64,000 nucleotides of DNA. Source: Chloroflexota bacterium. Its GTDB lineage: Bacteria > Chloroflexota > Dehalococcoidia > Lucifugimonadales > UBA3495. The notes under the pieces are model-generated. The model was not told the DNA's origin, did not search any database, and saw nothing but the letters and a program-made list of their open reading frames with translations. Positions 18,294 through 27,281 of the stretch are shown piece after piece (position 1 is the stretch's first letter; each line of letters starts with the position of its first letter). The stretch lies in contig JAPPCX010000003.1 in NCBI GenBank assembly GCA_028875655.1, forward strand, positions 1 to 64,000, given 5' to 3'. The position numbers and the translations under genes were made by a program.

Positions 18294-18556
18294 ACAAATC
18301 CGAATACCCAATCGCTGTGAAGGGGATTAGTAAGCGTCCAGCGAGGCCCAGAGAGCCGGAGTTGCTGTGAACCGGCGCCTGGCGCAGACGCCCAATGGAC
18401 CCCGGAGCCGTCCGCCGAAAGGACTCTGTTCCGCTTGATACGGAGCTAAGTAGGCCGGAACGCCTGGGCCGCGTTATTCGCCCAACCAACACCGTACGCA
18501 GGGTGGCATTGCGACCATTTGGCTCGTCCCTCAAGGGACGGGCTTTTTCTTTTGCC
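18294..18556 (+). promoter_or_regulatory. T-box leader, predicted tRNA-Trp specific
   Basis: AGTA and AGAGAGCCGG...GCTGTGAACCGG stem I elements, CCAATGGACCCCGGAGCC specifier region (TGG at 18396-18398), T-box GCAGGGTGGCATTGCG, terminator, then trpE. Confidence 0.88.
18522..18552 (+). terminator. Intrinsic terminator of the T-box leader
   Basis: GCTCGTCCC-TCAA-GGGACGGGC followed by TTTTTCTTTT. Confidence 0.85.
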
Positions 18557-18587
18557 ATCCACTTCAAACTGCATTGGACACCATACC

Positions 18588-20048
18588 GTGAGCACGTACT
18601 ATCCTACATTGGAACAAGTTAGATCCCTGGCCGGTCAGGGCAACCTCTGCCCTGTCTATCGCACCATCAACGCCGACCTGGAGACTCCCGTGTCGGCCTA
18701 CCTGAAGGTGGCCCGCCCGCCGTACTCCTTCCTGCTGGAATCGGTGGCCGGCGGCGAGCGCATCGGGCGCTACAGCTTTATCGGCACCGAACCCTACGAC
18801 GTTTTCAGCACCGGCGCCGATCAACCGTCCGGTCAGGTTGACCCGTTGACCCTGGTGGAACGGGAAATGGACTCGTTCCAACTCATCCCCGTTGAGGGTC
18901 TGCCTCCGTTCCATGGCGGCGGCGTGGGTTACGTGGCCTACGACGCCGTGCATTACTTCGAGCCGCGCGTGCCCATGCTGGAGTCGGATCCGCAGGGCCT
19001 GCCCGAGTCGGTGTTCATGTTCACCGATACCCTGCTGGTGTTCGACCATCTGCGCCACGACATCAAGGTGGTCAGCCACGCCCGGCTGGACAATGGTGAT
19101 ATCGACGCCGCCTACAAGGCGGCCATCGCCAAGATCGAGCGCATGGTGGATCGCTTGGAACGTCCTCTGGAAATCCCGGCCGAATTGCTGGCAAGCCCTG
19201 CCGTAACGTCCGGCGGGGAGTTCACCTCCAACTTCACCGTTCCCGAATACGAGGCCGTGGTGGACAAGTGCGTCGAGTACATTTACGCCGGCGACGTTAT
19301 CCAGGTGGTCAACTCACAACGGTTCAGCCGGCGCACCGACGCCCACCCCTTCCAGGTGTACCGCGCCCTGCGAGGCAGCAACCCGTCGCCCTACATGTAC
19401 TACCTGGACCTCAACGGCTTCCAGATTGTCGGCGCGGCCATCGAGACGGTAGCCACCGTGCACGACGGCATCGTCAACACACATCCCATCGCCGGCACCC
19501 GCCCGCGAGGCCAGACGCCGGCCGAGGACGCAGCGCTTGAAGCGGAACTGAAAGGCAGCGAAAAGCAGCAGGCCGAGCACATCATGCTGCTGGACCTGGG
19601 GCGCAACGACATCGGCCGCGTCAGCGTGCCCGGCACCGTCGAGGTCACACAGTACATGGACGTGGAACGGTTCTCCCACGTCATGCACCTGGTGTCCCAC
19701 GTGGAAGGCCAGCTGCGCCCCGACATGACGCCCTACGACGCGCTGCGAGCCTGTTTCCCGGCCGGCACGGTGTCCGGCGCGCCCAAGATCCGCGCCATGG
19801 AGATCATCGCCGAGGTGGAGCAGGAACGCCGCGGGCCATACGGCGGCGCGGTGGCCTACTTCAGCTACAACGGCAACATGGACACCGCCCTCGTGCTGCG
19901 CACCGGAATCTTCAAGGACGGCATCATGTACGTTCAGGCCGGCGGGGGCGTGGTCGCCGACAGTGTCGCCGAGGACGAATACATGGAAACCCGCCACAAG
20001 TCCGGCGCAATGATGCGCGCCATCGACACCGCCGAAGGCATCACCTAA
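18588..20048 (+). CDS. trpE: Anthranilate synthase component I
   Basis: PVSAYLKVARPPYSFLLESVAGGERIGRYSFIG, PSPYMYYLD, HPIAGTRPRG, RNDIGRVS, GTVSGAPKIRAMEII; GTG start after the terminator. Confidence 0.95.
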   Translation: MSTYYPTLEQVRSLAGQGNLCPVYRTINADLETPVSAYLKVARPPYSFLLESVAGGERIGRYSFIGTEPYDVFSTGADQPSGQVDPLTLVEREMDSFQLIPVEGLPPFHGGGVGYVAYDAVHYFEPRVPMLESDPQGLPESVFMFTDTLLVFDHLRHDIKVVSHARLDNGDIDAAYKAAIAKIERMVDRLERPLEIPAELLASPAVTSGGEFTSNFTVPEYEAVVDKCVEYIYAGDVIQVVNSQRFSRRTDAHPFQVYRALRGSNPSPYMYYLDLNGFQIVGAAIETVATVHDGIVNTHPIAGTRPRGQTPAEDAALEAELKGSEKQQAEHIMLLDLGRNDIGRVSVPGTVEVTQYMDVERFSHVMHLVSHVEGQLRPDMTPYDALRACFPAGTVSGAPKIRAMEIIAEVEQERRGPYGGAVAYFSYNGNMDTALVLRTGIFKDGIMYVQAGGGVVADSVAEDEYMETRHKSGAMMRAIDTAEGIT

Positions 20049-20053
20049 CCCTA

Positions 20054-20084
20054 CCGTCATTCCCGCGAAAGCGGGAATCCAGGA
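20054..20084. repeat. Short palindromic dispersed repeat
   Basis: CCGTCATTCCCGCGAAAGCGGGAATCCAGGA; related copies at 32742 and 61392. Confidence 0.8.
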
Positions 20085-20091
20085 GACCAAA

Positions 20092-20532
20092 ATGCTCAAA
20101 TCCTTCTTTCACACTGGCTTCATCGTCAAGGACCTGGAAGCCGCCATTGACTTCTACTCCGACGTGCTCGGCTTGACGCTGACCATGCGCACCGAGCGCA
20201 CCGGCGAGTTTCCCACCACGCTGCTGGGGTTCCCCGACACTCACATCAAGGGCGCTTTCTTTGACATGGGCGACGGCCACCAGTTGGAGCTCATCCAGTA
20301 CATGAACCCCGAGGGCGGTTACGCCGATTTCGACAAGAACGACGTTCGCGCCGCCCATCTAGCGTTCTTCGTTGAGGACATCGACGCCTTTTACGAAAAC
20401 ACCCGCAACCGTGGCCTCACGTATCCGACGCCGCCGGTTGCCATGTACGACGACGATGGCAAGATGGTGCGCAAGGCGTCCTACTGCCAGGACCCGGACG
20501 GCAACTGGCTGGAACTGGTGGAGCTTTACTGA
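20092..20532 (+). CDS. VOC/glyoxalase family protein
   Basis: HTGFIVKDLEAAIDFYSDVLGLTL and DPDGNWLELVELY. Confidence 0.88.
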   Translation: MLKSFFHTGFIVKDLEAAIDFYSDVLGLTLTMRTERTGEFPTTLLGFPDTHIKGAFFDMGDGHQLELIQYMNPEGGYADFDKNDVRAAHLAFFVEDIDAFYENTRNRGLTYPTPPVAMYDDDGKMVRKASYCQDPDGNWLELVELY

Positions 20533-21119
20533 TGCTGCTGCTCATCGACAACTACGACAGCTTCACCTACAACCTCTACCAGTACCTCTGCGAACTGGGC
20601 GCAGAGGTTGAGGTGATTCGCAACGACAAGACCACCATCGAGGATATTGAGGCGATGCAGCCCGAGGGCATCGTGGTGTCTCCCGGGCCCTGCACGCCGC
20701 GGGAGGCCGGCATATCCAACGATGTGATCCGGCACTTCGGACCCAAGCTACCGGTGCTGGGCGTCTGCCTGGGCCACCAGTGCATCGGCGACGCCTACGG
20801 CGCGACGGTGGACCGCGCCGGTGAAATCCGCCACGGCAAGACTTCGATGATCCACCACGACGGCGAGGGGGTTTTCGCCGGCCTGCCCAGCCCCTTCGAG
20901 GCCATCCGCTACCACAGCCTGGTCATCTACCCCGACACGGTGCCCGACTTCCTGGAAGTTACCGCCTGGACTGACAACGGCCTCATCATGGGGGTTCGTC
21001 ACAAGGAACTCCCCGTCGAGGGCATCCAGTTCCACCCCGAGTCCATCATGACGCTGGTGGGCCACGATCTGCTCCAGAACTACCTCAACCAGGTGGCAGC
21101 GTTCCACGGCAAGGGTTAG
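20532..21119 (+). CDS. trpG: Anthranilate/aminodeoxychorismate synthase glutamine amidotransferase
   Basis: LLIDNYDSFTYNLYQYL, VVSPGPCTPREAG, VLGVCLGHQCIG, VEGIQFHPESI. Confidence 0.93.
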   Translation: MLLLIDNYDSFTYNLYQYLCELGAEVEVIRNDKTTIEDIEAMQPEGIVVSPGPCTPREAGISNDVIRHFGPKLPVLGVCLGHQCIGDAYGATVDRAGEIRHGKTSMIHHDGEGVFAGLPSPFEAIRYHSLVIYPDTVPDFLEVTAWTDNGLIMGVRHKELPVEGIQFHPESIMTLVGHDLLQNYLNQVAAFHGKG

Positions 21120-21195
21120 CCTTCCCTGGGTTTAGGGTTCCGGTTGCTATACTGGATAGACGCGCCTACACGGGCATCTTGAAAAGGAGGCAACC

Positions 21196-22377
21196 ATGAA
21201 CCCACGCAACATCGGCCCCAACGTCCTGTCGTGGCTCCCCGCCGACCAGATCGAAGAGTCGGCGATGCAGCAGATTGAAAACCTCTCCCGGATGCCCTTT
21301 ATCTTCAAGCACGTCGCGGTCATGCCGGACTGCCACTTTGGCATGGGCGCTACCGTGGGGTCGGTCATCCCGACCAACCGCGCCATCATCCCCGCCGCCG
21401 TCGGCGTGGACATCGGCTGCGGTATGATCGCCGTCAAGACTCCGCTCACCCGCGAGGACCTGCCCGAAGACCTTTCCGACATTCGCAAGGCCATCGAACA
21501 CCAGGTGCCCCTCAGCGCCGGCCACTACAACCGCAGCATCAAGAAGACCGCCAAGCCCCGTATCGAGCAGCTTGAAGCCAAGGCCGCGGAGCTTGACCGG
21601 CTGGACTTCTACGACAAGCTCGATAAGAACTGGCGCAAGCAGCTGGGTTCTCTTGGGTCGGGCAACCACTTCATCGAGGTCGTGCTGGATGAGGAAGGGT
21701 ACGCGTGGGCGTTCCTGCACTCCGGTTCCAGGGGCGTGGGCAACCGCATGGCTGCCCACCACATCAAAATCGCCAAGGCGTTGATGGAAAAGTGGTATAT
21801 CAACCTGCCCGACGCCGACCTCGCCTACCTGGTCGAGGATACGCCGGAGTTCGACGACTACATGAAGGACCTCGAATGGGCCCAGGAGTTCGCCCTGCTC
21901 AACCGCGAGGAGATGATGGAGCGCATCATCCGGCTGCTCCAGTACCGTTGCGGCGACTTTGAGCCGGTTGAAACCGTCCAGTGCCACCACAACTTTACCC
22001 AGCGCGAGCATCACTTCGGCAAGAATATCCTGGTGTCCCGCAAGGGGGCCATCGAAGCGCGGGAAGGGCAGCTTGGCCTGATTCCCGGGTCCATGGGCAC
22101 CCGCAGCTACGTGGTGCGCGGCAAGGGCAACGCGGCGTCATTCAATACGGCCCCCCACGGAGCGGGCCGCCGCCTCAGCCGCAACAAGGCCCGCGCCAAC
22201 TTCACCATGGAAGACTTCGACCGGGACATGGTCGGCATTGAGGTCAACCGCTCGGAGGCTTTCCTGGACGAGTTGCCCGGGGCCTACAAGGACATCGACG
22301 TAGTGATGGAGCAGTCCGCCGGCCTGGTGGAAATCCTCCACACGTTCCGGCAGATCGTGAACGTGAAGGGCGCGTAA
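21196..22377 (+). CDS. rtcB: RtcB family RNA-splicing ligase
   Basis: AVMPDCHFGMGATVGSVIPT, VGVDIGCGMIAV, LGSLGSGNHFIEV, SGSRGVGN, GSMGTRSYVV, HGAGR. Confidence 0.95.
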   Translation: MNPRNIGPNVLSWLPADQIEESAMQQIENLSRMPFIFKHVAVMPDCHFGMGATVGSVIPTNRAIIPAAVGVDIGCGMIAVKTPLTREDLPEDLSDIRKAIEHQVPLSAGHYNRSIKKTAKPRIEQLEAKAAELDRLDFYDKLDKNWRKQLGSLGSGNHFIEVVLDEEGYAWAFLHSGSRGVGNRMAAHHIKIAKALMEKWYINLPDADLAYLVEDTPEFDDYMKDLEWAQEFALLNREEMMERIIRLLQYRCGDFEPVETVQCHHNFTQREHHFGKNILVSRKGAIEAREGQLGLIPGSMGTRSYVVRGKGNAASFNTAPHGAGRRLSRNKARANFTMEDFDRDMVGIEVNRSEAFLDELPGAYKDIDVVMEQSAGLVEILHTFRQIVNVKGA

Positions 22378-22417
22378 TGTAGGTAGTCCGTCGTGGTCGA
22401 AACGGCAGGGCAATCCG

Positions 22418-22445
22418 GTAGGGGCGAATAATTATTCGCCCCTAC
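22418..22445. repeat. Perfect 28-bp palindrome
   Basis: GTAGGGGCGAATAATTATTCGCCCCTAC. Confidence 0.9.
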
Positions 22446-22496
22446 TTGTCATATAATCTCTACAATCCTCTGCAACGACGTGAAACGGAGCCTGCC

Positions 22497-23870
22497 ATGA
22501 CCACCATCGCCGAATACGTCTCGAACTACTCTGCCAATCTGCACTTCCGCGACATCCCCGCCGAAACCGTTCACGACCTCAAGCGCATGACCATCGACAC
22601 CATCGGCTGCGCCATCGGGGGCTACACATCGGAACCGAGCAAGATTGCCCGCGACCTGGCTGGGGAAATTACCGGACACCGCCGCCCGGTCACCGTCATC
22701 GGCAGCGGCCTCACCAGTAGCCCCGAGCTGGCCACCTTCGCCAACGGCGTGATGATCCGCTACCTGGACTTCAATGACGGTTACACCACCCTGGAATCCG
22801 GCCATCCCAGCGACAGCATCGCCGCTACTCTGGCCGGCGCGGAATTGGCCGGGGCCGGCGGCCGGCGATTCATCGCCGCCACGGCCGTGGCCTACGAGGC
22901 GTTCTGCCGCTTTGGCGACGCTTTCAACATCAGGGCGCTCGGGTTTGACCACGTCACCAACGGGGCCATCGCCAGCTCGCTGGGCGCGGCTCGCGCCATG
23001 GGCCTCTCCGTCGCGCAGACGGAGCAGACGTTGAACCTGGGCATCACGCCTAACCTCGCGCTGGGCCAGACCCGCGTTGGCGAGCTTTCCCACTGGAAGG
23101 GTTGCGCTTATGCCAACGCCAGCCGCAACGCCGTGTTTGCCGCCCTGCTGGCCGAGCGCGGACTCACCGGGCCGGGGTCGATATTTGAGGGCGAGCTTGG
23201 TTTCTTCAACGCAGTGACGAAGGAGCCTTACCAGCTGGAACCCTTCGGCGGCGACCGGGGCCAACCTTTCAAGGTCCACGAGTGCAACATCAAGCACTTC
23301 GCCCTCGGCCTGTACTCACAAACCGTCGTGGAGGCCGCCCTGGAAGCCCGCCAGCAGGTGCCGGATTTCAATGAGGCCAACGTCGCCGGCGTCCATATCC
23401 GCACCCTCCAGAAGGCTATCGACATCATGGCCGGCGACGAGGAAAAGTATCACCCCCAGACTCGGGAGTCCGCCGACCACAGTATGCCCTACGCCACAGC
23501 CATCGCCCTGAAGCACAACACTCTGAACCAGAGCCACTTTTCGGACGAGCACATCAACGATCCGGCCATCGCTACCCTCATCGGCAACACGCGCATCGAA
23601 GCTTCCGAAGAGGCCGCCCGCCGGTTCCCCGACGCCATGCTGTGCAATCTGGACCTGCGGATGAACAACGGGCAGACCTATAGCGCCGAGGTTGGGCACT
23701 TCCGCGGCCATCATCGCAACCCGATGACCGACGCCGAGGTGGAAGCCAAGTTCCGCGGCCTGTGCGAGGACCTGCTGTCACCGGATCAGACGGAGGAATT
23801 GCTGGGCCGTCTCTGGAACCTGGAAGAAGAGGAAAACATCAGCGTGCTATTGCGCCTGACGCGGATTTAA
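22497..23870 (+). CDS. MmgE/PrpD family protein
   Basis: TIDTIGCAIGGYTSEPSKIA, YLDFNDGY, GHPSDSIAATLAGAE. Confidence 0.85.
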   Translation: MTTIAEYVSNYSANLHFRDIPAETVHDLKRMTIDTIGCAIGGYTSEPSKIARDLAGEITGHRRPVTVIGSGLTSSPELATFANGVMIRYLDFNDGYTTLESGHPSDSIAATLAGAELAGAGGRRFIAATAVAYEAFCRFGDAFNIRALGFDHVTNGAIASSLGAARAMGLSVAQTEQTLNLGITPNLALGQTRVGELSHWKGCAYANASRNAVFAALLAERGLTGPGSIFEGELGFFNAVTKEPYQLEPFGGDRGQPFKVHECNIKHFALGLYSQTVVEAALEARQQVPDFNEANVAGVHIRTLQKAIDIMAGDEEKYHPQTRESADHSMPYATAIALKHNTLNQSHFSDEHINDPAIATLIGNTRIEASEEAARRFPDAMLCNLDLRMNNGQTYSAEVGHFRGHHRNPMTDAEVEAKFRGLCEDLLSPDQTEELLGRLWNLEEEENISVLLRLTRI

Positions 23871-24296
23871 TCACGCTCCGATGCGCGTCCCGTCCGGATA
23901 CGTATAGCCCACCCTGTCGCTGTACCCGCCGGCGGCGGGGAAGATCTGCCGGTACAGCCCGCGGGCGCGGTTTTTTACCACCGCTCCGGCCGCGTCCTTG
24001 GTGGGCGTCGGCTTGGCGTTCTGGTCCTTGTAGAACTGGGATTGCAACGGGCTGTCGTCCTCCATCTCCCAGATGCACAGGTAGCGCATCACGTTGTTGG
24101 CCTGCCCATCCTCCGGGTCCAGCATGAACCGTCGCGCGCTGATGTAGCCGGGGATCGACATACGCTCCGGCAGGTGCTCCTCGTTGTACCACTTGTTGAA
24201 CACCTCGTCGTCCGCTGGATCAACCTCCATCATTACCACCAACACGCTGGTGCCTACCTGTTGATTGCTGACTTTGCTGCCGTTTGTGCTGGTCAT
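23871..24296 (-). CDS. DUF4286/EthD-like small protein
   Basis: VVMMEVDPADDEVFNKWYNEEHLPERMSIPGYISARRF. Confidence 0.55.
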   Translation of the reverse strand: MTSTNGSKVSNQQVGTSVLVVMMEVDPADDEVFNKWYNEEHLPERMSIPGYISARRFMLDPEDGQANNVMRYLCIWEMEDDSPLQSQFYKDQNAKPTPTKDAAGAVVKNRARGLYRQIFPAAGGYSDRVGYTYPDGTRIGA

Positions 24297-24313
24297 GCTT
24301 GGTTCCTCCACGT

Positions 24314-24706
24314 CTATGTTTCCAGTAGTTCGGTGACGGTCACATTGCCGCCGTGTGTGAAATCAATGGACAGGTTGTTGTCCCATAACAAGCCGACTCC
24401 GATGAGGGGAAAGGTTTCAGATTCCAATACGTTAATCACGTGTTCGCGGCCGTGCCATAAAATGTTCCCGCGATAGGTGTCAAAATCTGCAAACTGGCCG
24501 GTTCCTGTTCTAAAGCCGGTAATCGAGATGAACGGAAACCCCAATTGTTCAATCGCTGACGCCGGCAGCGTCATATCGCCGGTAAATCCAGTGTCTAATC
24601 GCGCCTCTATGGTTCGTTCTTGCCCGTTTGAGTCAACCAACACGACGGCGATAGTTGCCCACCGCAACAGATGCACGGATCCGCTGATCATGCTCGGGAC
24701 GATCAT
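24314..24706 (-). CDS. Retropepsin-like (clan AA) aspartic protease
   Basis: IEARLDTGFTGDMTLP and FPLIGVGLLWDN; similar to 6881..7279. Confidence 0.75.
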   Translation of the reverse strand: MIVPSMISGSVHLLRWATIAVVLVDSNGQERTIEARLDTGFTGDMTLPASAIEQLGFPFISITGFRTGTGQFADFDTYRGNILWHGREHVINVLESETFPLIGVGLLWDNNLSIDFTHGGNVTVTELLET

Positions 24707-24960
24707 GGGCTAAGCGACTCAAACGCGGCGGGAAAGCCAACTCTAAATCCATATACGTCGGCTTCAGGCTTGCGCTGCCTCAGACGCGCCGCCGCCTTAT
24801 GCAGCGCTTCGTCCAGTTCCCAATCCATGCTATCGTGATCTACGGTCAGGAAATAGCCAATCGGTTCCTCGGCTCCTTTCAATGTCGGGCGCACCTTTTC
24901 TTGATACACCTTCCGGCCGACTTCCTCGGCTTCTTCGGGGCTCATGTCTCGCCATCCCAT
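24703..24960 (-). CDS. Small protein coupled to the retropepsin-like protease
   Basis: MGWRDMSPEEAEEVGRKVYQEKVRPTLKGAEEPIGYFLTVDHDSMDWELDEALHKAAARLRQRKPEADVYGFRVG; 4-nt overlap with protease start. Confidence 0.65.
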   Translation of the reverse strand: MGWRDMSPEEAEEVGRKVYQEKVRPTLKGAEEPIGYFLTVDHDSMDWELDEALHKAAARLRQRKPEADVYGFRVGFPAAFESLSP

Positions 24961-25007
24961 TTCCTCCTCCTGCTTGTGGTTGTATCCCGACAAACTTGCG
25001 GGCTTTA

Positions 25008-25994
25008 TCACAGCCGCCGGTAGATCTGCACACGGTGGCGGTAGCAGTCGGCCACGAACACGAGGCCGTCGTCGCTGACCGTAACCGCCGCCGGTCGGTA
25101 GAACCGCCGCTTCAGCTCGATGTTCTGTGTGGCCGCGTTCAGCTTTTCCTCGATGTCCGGGTTGGCGTCCAGGAAAGTCCTCGCCCACTTGGACGTGCCT
25201 GAATGTCCAATCAACGTGTCAACGACACGGCCATCTGAATCCAGAACTTGCACGCGATCCTTCCACCAGTCGCACACGTAGATGCGACCCTCCGAATCCA
25301 GCGTCAATCCGTTGGGCCGGGAAAACCCGTTGCCGCCGCCCCGCCCGTCAAACTCGGCGATGAACCTGCCGGCGGCGTCGAATTTCTGCACCCGGTCATT
25401 CCGCCAGTCGGTAACGTACACATCACCACCCCCGTCCACGGCTACGCCCCAGGGCATGCTGAACTGGCCCGGCCCTTCGCCTTCAGATCCCCAACCCGCC
25501 AAATACTCGCCGTCCGCCGTGAACCGCTGCACCCGGTGATTCAACGAGTCCACCACCAGCAGCGACCCGTCCGGCGCAAACGCCATGCCCGACGGCCGAT
25601 TCAGCTGCCCCGGCTCCGCGCCAAGCTCGCCCCAGCAGCGCAGAAACTCCCCTTCCGGCGTGAAAACGCTGATGCGGTGGGTGTTCTCGTCCGACAGGTA
25701 CAGGTTGCCGTCCGGCCCGAAACGGATTTCGGTTATCCAGATGAATTGGCCGGGCGCATCGCCCCAGCCGGAAAACTCGCCCACGTAGTCGCCGTCAAAG
25801 GTGCAGCGGCTGACTCGAACTCCCTCGGGTTGGTTTGGATTGGCCCGACTGGCGACATGGAGCAACCCATCCGGCCCCAGCGCCAGCGATACCGGCCCGC
25901 TGAACCCTGGCCCGCTGGCCGACAGCAATCCGATCACGTCATGGTACTGATACAGCCCCGCAACCGACACGGGATATTCAACGACGGTGCTCAT
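25008..25994 (-). CDS. NHL-repeat beta-propeller protein
   Basis: Repeated GxxxGQFxxPxGxAxxxDGxxxVxDxxNxRVQxF units. Confidence 0.85.
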   Translation of the reverse strand: MSTVVEYPVSVAGLYQYHDVIGLLSASGPGFSGPVSLALGPDGLLHVASRANPNQPEGVRVSRCTFDGDYVGEFSGWGDAPGQFIWITEIRFGPDGNLYLSDENTHRISVFTPEGEFLRCWGELGAEPGQLNRPSGMAFAPDGSLLVVDSLNHRVQRFTADGEYLAGWGSEGEGPGQFSMPWGVAVDGGGDVYVTDWRNDRVQKFDAAGRFIAEFDGRGGGNGFSRPNGLTLDSEGRIYVCDWWKDRVQVLDSDGRVVDTLIGHSGTSKWARTFLDANPDIEEKLNAATQNIELKRRFYRPAAVTVSDDGLVFVADCYRHRVQIYRRL

Positions 25995-26023
25995 CAAATC
26001 ACCTTCCTGCGTCCAAGTAATTA

Positions 26024-27232
26024 CTACGTCAACTCAATCGTAACCGCCGGCAGGCCGCACTCCAGCTTGCCGATGGTTTCCAGGCACCGGTCGTTGGCCG
26101 GCGGCATCACCGGACCGGACAGGGCGTCGCGCCGTAGCCGTTCCAACGGCGACGACTTCAGTAGTCCCCCGCCACCGGCCAATCTCATAGCCGCATCGGT
26201 TACTGACACGCCCACCTCGGCGCAATACTGTTTGGCCCGGTTCACCGCCAGGACCGCGCCCGTCGGGTCTGTGTTCCGGTCGGTCAGCGCGGCGTCCACC
26301 ACCAGCAGCCGGCCCGACTGTATCGCAACCGACATCTCACCGATGGCCCGTTGTGTGCTGGGGTGGTTGATGATTGCCCCGCCCTCGGGCGTCCAGGATT
26401 TCTCGCTGACGTAATCGGTGATGTAGCCGTAGGCCGCCTCTGCGATGCCCAGGTACACCGCCGCGTATCCTAACGAAAAGCTGCCCCAGTCGGCGCTCAG
26501 GATCCGACCCGGCGGCCCAAAGATGGCGTGAACCGGCGCCACGGTGTTGTAGGAAACCGTGTGGCTCGACGTCGCGCGCATACCCACCGCGTCCCATTGT
26601 TCCGTCACCGCAACGCCGCTCATGTCGCTGCGGATCATGGCCGAAACTATATTGTCCGAACCGCCGCCGCTGCCCGCGATGATGCCGGTGACGAAAAAGT
26701 AGTCTGCCGCGTCCGCCAACGAGCAGAAGTGCTTCGTGCCGGTCACGCGGTACCCGCCGCCGGCCTCAGGTGTGAATATGGTTGACAGCACGAACCGTTC
26801 TCGCGCCGACGCTCCGGGTTCGCTGGTGATCGACGCGAAAAGCTGCCCGTCGTCCACCGCCTCACGGAAGTACCAGTTCCGTTGCTCCGGCGTGCCCAGA
26901 CCGCCGACGAACGATCCCAGGACGTTGGTGTGCATGGCCAGCGTCAGCGCGGTGGATGGGCAGCCCCGCGCCACCGCCAGGATGCACATGGCGTAGGTGA
27001 GCGGATCCACCTCCGGCCCGCCGTACTCAGCCGGAACGCGCAGCGTCAGCAACCCGGCATCCCGCAGGTCGGCGTAGTTTTCTTTAGGAAACTCCGCCGC
27101 CGCATCGTAGCCCGCCGCCCGACCGGCAAACCGCTCGTTAGCCAGTTGGTCCGCCAACTCGATCAGCGCGATGGACTCGTCGCTCATCATCCGCGCCGCT
27201 GCCGACGGTATTGGTTCCAGGCGGATAATCAT
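26024..27232 (-). CDS. Acyl-CoA dehydrogenase family protein
   Basis: LRVPAEYGGPEVDPLTYAMCILAVARGCPSTALTLAMH and ACAD C-terminal arrangement. Confidence 0.82.
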   Translation of the reverse strand: MIIRLEPIPSAAARMMSDESIALIELADQLANERFAGRAAGYDAAAEFPKENYADLRDAGLLTLRVPAEYGGPEVDPLTYAMCILAVARGCPSTALTLAMHTNVLGSFVGGLGTPEQRNWYFREAVDDGQLFASITSEPGASARERFVLSTIFTPEAGGGYRVTGTKHFCSLADAADYFFVTGIIAGSGGGSDNIVSAMIRSDMSGVAVTEQWDAVGMRATSSHTVSYNTVAPVHAIFGPPGRILSADWGSFSLGYAAVYLGIAEAAYGYITDYVSEKSWTPEGGAIINHPSTQRAIGEMSVAIQSGRLLVVDAALTDRNTDPTGAVLAVNRAKQYCAEVGVSVTDAAMRLAGGGGLLKSSPLERLRRDALSGPVMPPANDRCLETIGKLECGLPAVTIELT

Positions 27233-27281
27233 GCTCGAATATCCTGAGCGGCGAGGTACATGGCTATCTTGCCGCCGCCAG

